Shown: in pieces, positions 48,714 to 60,128 of the stretch
How the letters are laid out: the number at the start of each line of letters is the position of its first letter
Position numbering within the stretch: the stretch's first letter is position 1
Assembly (NCBI GenBank): GCA_963678675.1
Contig: OY783193.1
Location: 7,433,394 to 7,497,393 of the forward strand
DNA from: Xiphydria camelus
Taxonomy: Eukaryota > Arthropoda > Insecta > Hymenoptera > Xiphydriidae
DNA length: 64,000 nt
Direction of reading: 5' to 3'
Translations under genes and position numbers: made by a program
The notes under the pieces: generated by a model
The model's input: the letters and a program-made list of their open reading frames with translations, nothing else
The model's database searches: none
What the model was told of the DNA's origin: nothing

Positions 48714-51700
48714 TGTGCTGTGATAGGTTCTAAGTTAAACGCTATTGGATATAACTTTTGAGAGTTTGCCACGTGTACATTTTTTTATAACGTGTAGCTT
48801 AGAGACTACTACAGCGTAGCTTTGTGCATTTATTTTCATTAGGGCTCTGCAGGTTTTCTTCGAATGTAATAACCCAATGGACAAAAGTTTTTCTATTTTT
48901 CAAAGTATCCTCCATCTGGCTAAAACATTAATAGAAAGATAAGATAGTAGATGCTGTGAGCATTTAATTTGTGTTGGGTTCTTTTATATTCATAAAACCT
49001 TGGGTTGATGATAAAATACGGTTAGCAGTACGGTTTCTATTTGCATCTCTATTTCATTCTTTTCAATTTGTTTCCTACCTTGGTAAGTTAACTAATGATT
49101 ATATTTTCTCCTATGCCATGGCAAGGTTAGATCATTTGCTATCCATATTTCTTCATTTGATTTCTTATTTGTGCGAACTTTGGATTTTGCGAATAGAAAA
49201 ATTATTGTAAATATATATAATTATTTTTTATTAAGACTATAATCGTCCACGCAAATAACTTGTTGTTCTAATGTGATAGTATGATACGATCTATCACCAA
49301 AAATAGCGTACTATTTGCATCAAAAGTATAGGACCCCCTAACATTAATTGCATATAATTCGTGATTAAGCATTTTAAAATTCTGAGATTCTTCTACGTGC
49401 AATTTTTTTTTACGTATAAGATTTATAAGACATGATATCAAATTTACGTATACCTACCTACCGATTATTGATTTCCGGACGCAAAGTGGATCATACTTGG
49501 CGAATAAATTTTGAAGTATTCATGACAATTTTCTTGCTTTGGAAGGACACACGCGCGCGCGCGTATAAATCACGTTACCAAATAAGATAATTAGTTACTT
49601 ATTAACAACGATTAATAATAATATTAATAATAATAACAAGATTGTTTATTCAATAACGGAAAATGATTTATTTTTCACGATAATTATTACATTCCGAAAG
49701 AGAAGCAACATCAGTAGGAGTTGCATTAAATAAGTATTGATTATTCAGTATGCGGAAACGTGCTTGATTTATTTGAAAAGTGATTGAGAGTAAAGAATCC
49801 TTGTGAGAAGACGTTTGTGTGTACTCATTTTATCGTCAAATTATAAACAATTAAAGTCAGGGGCCTGGATTTTTAGTAACTTGAGTAGTTCTTGTTTTTA
49901 TAACATTTAACAAGCAGATTTAACTTCTATCAATTATTGTTAGTCGTAAGTCTATTAGGAGAAAGTGGAACAAAACGGCACAATTTATCTTTTTATGTAT
50001 CGTTAGAAATATATGCGAATCGGTTTCACGCTTTTGCATTTAGAGTTTTTTTATTATCAAAAATTGCTCTAACTTCTACAAATAATACAAAATGTAAGGA
50101 AGTTATGATGGAATAACATAAAAAATACAGATGTTAAAATTCATGTTTACGTATGAAATTGTACTGGATTTTTAAATTTTATGCACTTTATTAACGTTTC
50201 GTCTTGCCATTCCGTTTCATTCAACGTTTTGGCCCTCCTCACTTTTTCCTATGTTAAAGGATATTTAAGTCTCTCTATTAATCTCTTTGGCGATTTCGAT
50301 TATATTTTATATTCCAATATATTTTGTATACAATCGTATTGAGCTCGTCAAAGTGTATATTACCAAGATTTGGCATACAAATTTTAATTAATTGAAGCTC
50401 TGTTTGCAATGACACCGTAAATTGACTTGAGTCGTCTTTACTTGCACATATTCGAAGTCATGGACATTGGAGCCATTAAGTCTGAAAATTTCAAACATCT
50501 GCGATTATTTATCAGGACTGTATAAATCTTTTTATCGCAGGGAGCGGGAGCATGTATGTTTAAAATGTATTCTTGATTTAAGCCATCAAATCGAACAGGA
50601 TTGAAATTGTAATATATTCATATTATTGATAATGTTTCTGTATGTATATATATGTTTTATAACTCTCTTTGTTATAGGTATTCAATTGTTGTTATTACAG
50701 CATATTTTTCATTATCACTATTAACGCTTAGGGAGCCATCAATGATTCCTTTGTTTCTACATTCTTCTAATTCGTTTTTATACCTACATCGGCGTCCTTT
50801 TACATGTCGCATATTGTATTTTATATGGGATTTATGGAGATCGATGTATTTATATCAATAAAGTATTTTTATACACGTATAATAATTTTGGGGTACGTAT
50901 GTAAGTACCTATACCTATTTCAAATGTAATTTTTATTTCGTCTTTCAGCAAGATCGTAAAACACGTTGAAAGGGTAGAAGAAGAGAACATTTTAGGGCTT
51001 TTTAATGTTTTATTGACCGCACAGCCTTAAAACCTGTCTTCATACAGCATGTCATACGCCGTTTCGTTCCCAATGAATCGCGGTAGAATACGCAATATCC
51101 ACGTGTAATTATAACATCGGCAGATAATAAACTGTCGAGGTTTACGAAAGGGTTGCTCAATTTCAATTTCCACAAACATTATAGAAATCTCCCGTATGAG
51201 TTTGAAAGGCCTGCTAAAGGCATAAGTACGTGTCTTTCTGAACGTGTTGTCTTATCGCTGTAGCAGACCTTTAAAATCTGACCAGGCTTTAGAACATTGA
51301 ATTTTGACATTTTCTCGCTAGAAAGATTTGCATGCACCGCAAAAGAACAACGGATTTAATGCATTCTATCGCGACGGTGAAATATGTAGAAATTCTCTTG
51401 TTTTCACGAAGTTTGGCACTCATAAACGTCCAACATCCGCATCATTCTAGATTCCAATCGGAAATCCTTTTGTGCGGTTTGTCACCCTGTGAAAACAACA
51501 GATGAAGCATATAGTTAATATGAACTACTCTTATAATAATTGTCTCGATATCGCTATCTTTATATCATATAGCGATGAAACAAATATCCTGACATTTTCG
51601 ATTCTAAACGTCGATGGTTGAGTCGTGTAGTGTAATGATATAGTTATTATTTCGGTGTATCTCTTTTAAGAGTCTTTGCCTGTGATATCAAGACGTTTTA

Positions 51701-54700
51701 TTACTTTCAACATCGTGTACATCTGACGGCGCGTCATTGCGTTATGTGGTATGTGTCGTGAGTAGTTCTTTTTTTTCTTCGTTATGAAATATCGTCTCTC
51801 GCACTTGCGCTTTTGAGAATACTGAGGCATACCTGCGCAACGAAGACATTATCGAAGAAAATGTAATTTCCGCTTTATACACTCCATATCACTCTCATCA
51901 CTATTAATAGAGGACATTGGAACAGTCTTGCCGAACATTGACAAACGCACTTACACGTATAGTGCTTTTCGATTTTCAGCCGAACTATAACAATATTCAG
52001 CCCCCGTGGCTTTAAAATAATGTTACTGAAAGAGGCGAGTATGAAAGAATAAGCAATGTTACTTTCTGTGGGATACAGCTTTTAATTGCCACATTCGGAT
52101 CATGCGGCGCGATTCTTTTATTTATGAAAGATTAAACTATGAACTAACGGTTCACACAATTGGGAATGTGTGGAGTTATACATAAAACCACGCATGAACC
52201 AACGAATTCCACGTGAATTAACCAAGTAAAACAAATAAAAAACGTAATTTTTTCAATGTGCCGTTCAAAATTATATCTACCACAAATGGAAGATAATCCA
52301 AATCTCTAAAATGATTTATACATTTTGGAGCCTATACAATAATATGATTTTTTTAGCAAAAATTTAATTTTATTGCCAATTAGAAACATCTTTTTAACCC
52401 TTGGGTATATATATAATAAACATACAATATTTAATTTGGTCTCAAAAATTATGAGAGAAATTAGCTTACGCGGTTAATAGAGAAAACAATTTTATATATT
52501 GAACATTTTGTTTAGCGAAAATATTTAAATAACAGCATACAGAATGCACTATCCAGCATAGAAGGTAGAGAGAGCCCGCTGCATCTTTGTGAGCATCAGA
52601 AGTGTAAAGGTGAGTTATGTCGACCGGTACCAGAAAAAAGCACGTATTTTTTCACGGTCATTGAGAAATGTCGAAACTTGTTGCTATGCAAGAAAATATC
52701 GTAAGTCCTTGTAATCGATGTAACTTACAACTTTTCCTTGCATAGAAACGAGTTACGATTTTTTATGATAGTGAAAAGATACGTGCTTTTTTCTGGTACC
52801 AGTCGATGTGTTCGACTTCTTCTATATGCATACACGTGGTTGTACGCGCGTATGACACGTCTACAGGGCACACAGTGCGAGAATTATAAAAATTCTGTAG
52901 CAATGCACACGTGATTCTCATACCTACTATTTTAACGCATTGAGTTCACGATCTCTTTTTAACTAAATTCTTAAAATTGTATAAGTTGAAATATAAGCTG
53001 ATATAATTCTAAAGATGATGAAATTTCACGCTTTTTAATAACGAGAATGATAGTTAAACGTGTGAGTTTAAGTTGATGATGAGTGAAAGGGTATATAGTT
53101 TCCTAGTAGATACACGAAGGAAGTAAACGATTTAATATTAGTATCATTTATTCGCAATATTCTCAACCGAAGGTCGATTGATAATGTAAGGCCTTTTTTG
53201 TTCATTTTACAATGCAATGCCACAGTTTCTCGTTTTAATATGAAACCTGCTGAATGAAGGTAAGTTCGATTTGCATCTTTAATATACTTGTAGCTTTTAA
53301 TGAAAAATCGCGCTACATGCTCCAAGTCTGGCAATTGTACATCTTATACATATCACATATCACATATCCTTCAGTTCAGACACAGGATTATCTGGTATAG
53401 TACGAGATGTACGGTATCTATGTTATTAAAGGCGTTGTTGATTAATTATTCGATTTGACTAAACGGAAAGTAAAAAAAAGGCAGCAAAAAATCGTTCCAT
53501 AAATTAGATTTCGTAAAAAAAATCGTGATATCTTCCATTTACAGCGCGAAGCTAAAGGTGAATAGTCGATGTTACGGTAGTTTTATAGGTATGCAGGAAA
53601 CGAAACTTTAGAGCCCTTAGCTTCCGCTTGACATGACAATCGAGGGTCGATTTAGTCTTTCATTTTACCTCAACTTCCTCTACGTAGTGCTTCGTTAAAA
53701 GAAAAGTGACTTGAAATTAGATTGAGACGGGTACGCATATTATATTTCGCGAAATTAAAGAAATGGATGTATCTTCTCTCACCGCACCCCCAATAATATT
53801 AATTACCTATATACACAGTCGCAGTGTAGGGAGAGACAACTCTAAACTTTGCATGTTGCACAACTCTACCTATATTACAGAAGGGACGAAATGCAAAATG
53901 TAGGCTTCGCGAAATGAACTACCTCTGTAAACGAAACAAATGTTTTGAGCTTCTTTTGAATTTTGCAAAACCGATCCTTACTATGTGTATACATACACCT
54001 ATATGTATAATACATGCGTGTAACGCGGGCGGTGTATCGTGAATTCGTTTGATCGCCCCGCAGAGTGTCGATATAACGCATATCGCTAAACCAATGGTTC
54101 CATTAAAATATCTAACACCTAGAAGACAGCGAAACGCTTTAAGGTTTTTTCTCTTCACTTTAATGTCACACTTTCTGTCTTCTCTGTTTCAATTTTTCGG
54201 GACTTTCAGGTATTACGAGGGACTACCATAAATGGAATGTGAGAAGGAAGGGTTGTTTTTCCCCCTCTTACTCTACCAAATCCGCTGTGCGCGGGAGGCC
54301 TATAATATCATTCTCAACCTATGTATATCTCCGGGCCTTCCGATATGCCGTTGTCCGAGTAACACACGGAAAGTGTAAACTGCACCGCCGATCTCAAGCT
54401 GGGCATATCGATATCGCTTCAGTGGAGGGAACGAATCAACGGATCCACGATCCACGCGGATCTCTTTCGTCGAACTGGTCGACAAGCTCGCCTGGGACGA
54501 ACCGTATAAATATTTTCACTCTCTTCGAGTATTCTCGCGACAGATTAATAGATCGAACTCTCTTCTTTAGCAGCAGCGAGCCCTTCCCTCCACCCCGCCG
54601 GTTATCAGGAGTGTTGTTCGTTCGCTCCAAGCGTAATATATATCGAGTATAACGTAGGTTTAAAAAACGGTCACCTTATATTTACGTCATTTCAGGACGA

Positions 54701-54801
54701 CGGGATGGGGAATATGCGTTTAGGTGGGTGCGCCGTGCACGATGAGTAGGTACTGGATGGGATCAAGTTTTGGGGAGACAAAGGTGTAGGGCGGGGGTGG
54801 G
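48714..54801. other. Convergent intergenic stretch between dolichol kinase (+) and Syt4 (-)
   Basis: Six kilobases of AT-rich DNA where two genes converge; the right part presumably holds the Syt4 3' UTR. No coding family recognised. Short frames at 53068-53334 and 54239-54652 overlap opposite-strand frames and look random. A CGCG run lies at 49553-49562, short AAT repeats lie near 49615-49640, and one hairpin element sits at 52620-52806. Confidence 0.5.
52620..52806. repeat. 187-bp hairpin element
   Basis: TCGACCGGTACCAGAAAAAA at 52620 pairs with TTTTTTCTGGTACCAGTCGA ending at 52806. The pairing resumes inside at TTGCTATGCAAG / CTTGCATAG. MITE-like and non-coding. Confidence 0.8.
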
Positions 54802-57800
54802 TTACTCCCTTAATTTGTGCCATTCTGCGATCTGTCGCCTCGGGGAACTGCAGACTTCGTTCCAGTGGTTCAATGCGGAACCTTGGCTTTTCGAGCCGCC
54901 AAGTTCCAAACGACCGATCACCTGAAGCATTCGAATAATCGTGCGATCATTAGTTTCATGTGACTTCTGGGAAGCGGGCAACCGCGAGGGGATGAGAAGA
55001 AGCGATGAAAGTAAGTATCACATCTACCTCGTTCTTCGTAACGCGATCCCAGTCCAGCAGCATAAACTCTAAGCTGATGTTACCGAGTCCTTCGTTACCA
55101 TTCGGTATATCGAAGACGAAGGATTCGTTGAAGACCGGACTGAGAGTGCGCTTCTTCACGTGCGTCTTTTTCTTAGCGATGCGCTGAGAATTGTAGAGAA
55201 GGTATATTTTAACGTAGGGATCTGCCAGACCCGTCACGTCCATTTTTGGTAAATTGCGCGCCTTCAAAACGACTACGGTTAAACGACTGGCCGCTGGCTG
55301 CCAGCACAGCGAGACCAGAAGCTCTCCTCTTCCTTGCGATTGAATCTGAAAGTCAACGCGCGACAACAGTTGCAACGATAATTCGCACAGCTTTTCTTTA
55401 ACATTGTTTAGGGGGGAGGGAAGGGGAGGAGAGGAAGGATTCTTTACTCGAAGGCGGGCATGGAACACGTTACCTTCAGACTCCTCGGACAAATTTCTCG
55501 ACAGAGCGTTAACTGCTGATTATCCGCGTCTTCGAGACCGCTCACCGACGACAGAGCGCATACCACTTCACCGATCATATCGTCTCGCGAATATCTGTCG
55601 AAGCTCAGCACCACAAAGTGCAATGTGGTTTTCTGAAAGAAATTACTCCTCAGTCGACTGTAATGAATCGGATGCGCTTCTACGTGCAATACTTGCTTAT
55701 TTTCGTTCTAATTAAAATTTTTGGAGGTGATGTAGGTATCACATCACCAACAATCTTATCTGTTTGTTACTTCACCTTACAAACCCACCTGCAATTGGAT
55801 CTGAGATATACCGAAGAACGTAAAATCTTCGTCGTATATAGGATCTCTCGTATTTCGTAAAACACGTGTTTTCACTCGATGCTGCTTATCAGGCAAAAGC
55901 TGAAGCTTCACGTAGGGGTCACTAGTGGCATTTTGGCCACGGGCCGGCAGCCCCTTGCACTTGACGACTGTGACTGCGAGAGTACTCTGCTCGCTGCGAT
56001 AACGAAGTTTAAAGACCAGTCGACCCAGGCCATCCTTGTTGCAGTCTATGCAATTTCCGACGTCGACCTTTTCGCTCTTCTCTAGCTCGGCCTTGTCGCT
56101 CTCGTTCTCGATGGTCAACGTGATCTCACCGGGTGACGTTTGCAGGGGAGGCACGCCGCCGCTCTGTGGTGTCCTGGGCTGGGAAACCGGATTGTTTGAC
56201 TGTTGCGAGGGTTGCGATCCAGTTGGGCTAGGGGCAACACCTTCCGAACCGGGTGGACTCTTCGCAGGACCGGTCGGACTGGGACTCTTTTTCAGATAAT
56301 GACTGGTGCTTCCGGGGCTCTTAACGGCCGTAGGTTTCCGATGGGGCGGTCTGAAGGCCAGGGACTTGTCGGAACCGAGCTTGGTGTGTCCTCTTCGCCG
56401 ATGGCACAGCCACCATGTCATTGCAACCGCGCAAACCAGAAGTGCCGCGCCAACGCATAATCCCACCAGAGTTGTCGTGGAGACTGGAAGCACGAAGAAA
56501 GCTAGTCCCTTCTCCGAAAAAGACTCAACTCCAGAAGATGGAAAGGTTCGACCGAAAAATGACTTTTCGCAGGAAACGCGTTTCTTTGACGTGATGGGGC
56601 GAACGTGGTGTGTGCTTATAGAAACTACCTCCGTACTTTTACACTCGAGATGTCATATACAAGGACATAAAGAAGTTCAAAGTGTAGACAAATATCTTGC
56701 GTATACCGTAGGTCAGGGTATTGCAGTTAATTCACTCCAGAAAGTTTTCAACTTTATAAAACTGATGTAAAATAATTCTTCCGCCGCTCTTTCCATTGAG
56801 AAAACTTGTAAGGTATGAACGAGACAGCAATTAACGCACCCCTGCACAATCACGCTACGCGGCACAGGGGTGCGTAACCGCTGTATTGTTTACCTTACGA
56901 GTTTCTTCAATGGGAACGTCGGCGAAAGAATTGTTTTATATCGGTTTTGTAAGATGGGCAATTTCTCTTTTCCGGTTATTAGAAAAACAAAATATAACGC
57001 ACAAGTGCTAACTTCCTCACAATAAAAGCAAACGTTCTCTAAGATTAAGGAGTTCAGCGAGGAGAAAGTTTAATATCGTCGTATCGAGAGAAGCGAGCGA
57101 ATTTCTTTCAAAATATGAGACGGATATCTGAAACCATTGAAGGGGGCGGAAGGGCGAGCCGTAGGCGTAGAGAAACCTGCTCGTCCTTTCCATCGATCGA
57201 CATCGCAACAAGTATACGGCACGATGACTAACTATAGTTTCGATGTGTGAACATTGAAGAAGCACATACTAGAGATGTTATATTTATCATCTTTTCCGAT
57301 TAGTGAATTTGCTCGAGTCATTTGCCGTAATTTAAAATATCGTGTATTAGGGTGTATATTTACGAAAAATAATACGCATATTATGACGAACAGATTGGTA
57401 TTACTAGCCGTATTGGGTGATGCGGTTTAAAAAAAATGTCGCGTAGATATACTCTCTACAGCAAATATCAAAATCATATGGAAGTAAATAGGAGAAATAA
57501 TTCAGAAGTAAGAGAATCGACATTGAAACAAACGCACCATTGAATTTCTCACGGCTATTGCGGATCGTGCAGCTGAAAGATATATCTTTCAATTATTGTA
57601 AATTCCAACCTAAAATGATTTCCTTCATTTTTCACAATCATTACACTTCTGCGTAGACGCTTGTACTTTCTCGCCTTCCACGGGCGGCTATAGATATCGC
57701 CATGATCCCGCAATGGCAGCCGAGGATATACTTCCATATTTGCCCTAGCTATTTTCATATTTCACCCCGAGCAAAAACGAAATAACACATTACTAATGCA

Positions 57801-58005
57801 CTGCGTATAACCGTAATGTGAAACGCCCTAAGAAAAATATCGCGTTTCCTGCAATGGTCGAACGATCCAGTCACCATCCAGACTCGTGCCAATCGATCTA
57901 GAATAGCGATGCCCCGCGGAAACGATCTAATCGACACTCACCCGAATCCACCGGTCTTATCACGGGGCCGTCCTCAAAAAGGCCACCGACCATTTTGGCC
58001 GCCAT
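54802..58005 (-). CDS. Syt4: Synaptotagmin 4
   Basis: Vesicle membrane protein with tandem C2 domains. In flies Syt4 acts on postsynaptic and dense-core vesicle release. Exons in transcript order: 58005-57942 (ATG), 56483-55789, 55632-55474, 55345-55028, 54921-54802 (TAA); total 451 aa (human SYT4 is 425). A short luminal tail is followed by the transmembrane segment [20 protein letters not shown], the basic stop CHRRRG and a Pro/Ser-rich linker. C2A runs from about [20 protein letters not shown] to [11 protein letters not shown]2B runs from [20 protein letters not shown] to the end, with [20 protein letters not shown] and the closing [15 protein letters not shown]2A shows [11 protein letters not shown], the Asp-to-Ser change typical of Syt4/11, and loop 1 reads [15 protein letters not shown]. 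The last exon was too short for simple frame detection but fits the family to the end. Confidence 0.95.
56768..56939. repeat. 172-bp fold-back element in Syt4 intron 1
   Basis: Arms carry AAAATAATTCTTCCGCCG / CGGCGAAAGAATTGTTTT outside and AACGCACCCCTG / CAGGGGTGCGT inside, with imperfect pairing between. The loop is about 22 bases. MITE-like. Confidence 0.8.
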
Positions 58006-58473
58006 TCGGAAAGAAACACTTTATCCACGAGAGGTTTGTGTTACTCGGCACACTTAGTGATTTTACACCGTGCACCCGTGAGTCTCCGACTGGCACATCG
58101 GAAAGGGATCAATAGCTTTGAGCTTGCGCGCGGCTTTCCACGAAGGATGTAGTCGCATATGTAGGGGCGATGTACGGAAAGTTCTAAGAAACGATAATCA
58201 ATGGGGGTGTGGAATTGAAAAAGGTTCGAGTGTGCACTTTTCAAAGCACTATACAATCCATGAAATCCATCATTATCTTTTATTGCTGGATAGTTGTATA
58301 GTGGTAGATATACATCTTTCGACGATGATTATAGAAATAGAGAAATCCCGTTATTATATAATGATTTTTTGTGAGAATTATTATTTCATAAAGAATCACC
58401 AATACCTCGGAGTTTCTATGAAATTTAATCAATAAATACGTGATTTTCGGAATCAACGCAAAAAATTCATCGG

Positions 58474-58600
58474 ATAAGGTGGTCGAGCGATTGCTTCCAG
58501 ACATCAATTTTTGCAAAAAATTGAAAAATTATCAAAATACAGTACCTTTGACGTTTTGCTAAAAATTGAAATATCTGGAATCGATCGCTAGACCATCCTA
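58474..58600. repeat. Short diverged inverted-repeat element
   Basis: AAGGTGGTCGAGCGATTGCT at about 58476 pairs imperfectly with the reverse complement of ATCGATCGCTAGACCATCC ending near 58598. Inner CAATTTTT / AAAAATTG ends also pair. It is an old MITE-like remnant. Confidence 0.55.
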
Positions 58601-60128
58601 TCTTATGTATTTTTCGCGCTCATTACGAAAACCTCTGTTATTTGGTCGACATCTCAAAAGAGATATGAAATACTAGCGATTTTATATAAGAAATAATAAG
58701 TTTTTTGCCATAAAATCATCAATATTTCGGCGTTCGATTGTGACTTCTTGAACATAATCAGTAATTTGTATAATCTACGTAAAAAAATACATCAGAGACG
58801 ATGGTCGGGGATTAAATTTTAAAGATTTCGATAAAACTGTTTGGTGAAATTATTTCATTAACATTTCATTTCATTGATGTAGGTATATGTTCCAAATATC
58901 TTATTAAAATGAATAAAAGTTGCAGTAAATTGAATTTATGCTAGTAACTGTATCATTCGGTTGAGTATTGCTTCATCACATTTTGAGTCGCGCGACTCAA
59001 AAAGAATATTATTTCAGTTAATTAGAGGAGAGCCAAAGTAACAACATTTGGTTGATTAGATTACATTTTTTTATTAGCATAATATTTGTTATTCTGCGTA
59101 TCCTCTATAAATGGTGAACGCATTGCGTAATTCTTTATGAGAAACTGGATCCTGAAAGTGCAACCGAAATTGAATTCTGGCCCATACGTTTTACGCAGCA
59201 GTAAGTAGTAACTGCGCAATTACACTGTAGTGTTAATGGATGATCTTTTGCCGAGTTTACTGTAATGTTTCCGCAACGGGTTCAGGGAATTGCTAATTTT
59301 ACAATATGATCGAAGATTTTCAGTATGGGTCAATCGTTTTACCGGCAGCACATCTAGATCATTCCATGCAAAATTTATCATTTTTTGGAGTAAATTCTCA
59401 GTTTTCTTCAAATTTTTATATGTTGTTATCCATTGTATCGCAAATATGTATGCTAAGCGATTTTTGAAAATTTTCAAAAATATAAAAGTTATAACACTTA
59501 GAAGTTTTGGAATCAATTTGTTTAAAAAAATCATAACATTAAAAGCAAAAGTTGTAGCTTAATGGAATTTGGCGTACTCGCGCGAGTACGCTGATATTTT
59601 ATACGAAAAATAAGTAATATTAAAAAAAACTTATATTTTTGAAAATTTTCAAAAAACCGCTTGACGTATAAATTTGCAATGCAACTGATAAAAAATATCA
59701 AAATTTGAAGAAAATTGAAAATTTACTCCAAAAAGATATAGATTTGGCATGGAATGACCCATGCAATTGTCAGAAATTTATCGAGGTCAAAGCGTTTTTA
59801 ACCTTAGGTATACGTGGATACCTGTTGGTGATTTTGCATTATTGAATGAGCGTCAGTCACAGTATCATCGCGTTGCTATCATATGACATCACTGACGATA
59901 CTGCCAGCGCCGGCGTACTTATACATACATACGCTCCTCGTCTCACTAGACCCCCTCTCCTCAACTCGCCATTCCATGGAGGCTCGATATAGTACCCAGC
60001 TGATACGCGGGGAAAGAGGAACTCCGAAATTCACACGCGCGTGTCCCGTCGGAGAGTGAGCGCTCCAAGTAGTCCGTTTGACAGCAATAAATTTTGCTTT
60101 GTAATTGAAAGGTGAGGTTCGAGTGAAA
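58601..60128. other. Divergent intergenic region between Syt4 (-) and the arrestin gene (+)
   Basis: Divergent promoters should lie here together with the arrestin 5' UTR. I see no TATA box that stands out. The palindrome TACTCGCGCGAGTA lies near 59575 at the centre of a larger fold-back (59349-59757). Confidence 0.4.
59349..59757. repeat. Diverged fold-back element of about 410 bp upstream of the arrestin gene
   Basis: Left arm 59349-59490 and right arm 59632-59757 pair imperfectly. Shared blocks are TCATTCCATGC / GCATGGAATGA, TTTTTTGGAGTAAATT and GAAAATTTTCAAAAA. The centre holds CGCGCGAG. No coding capacity. Confidence 0.65.

Noticed and set aside
54956..55027. Read-through end of Syt4 ([22 protein letters not shown])
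   Set aside because: This is intron sequence after the donor GTAGAT. The true last exon at 54921-54802 gives the conserved VIGRLELGG ... WHKLRE ending.
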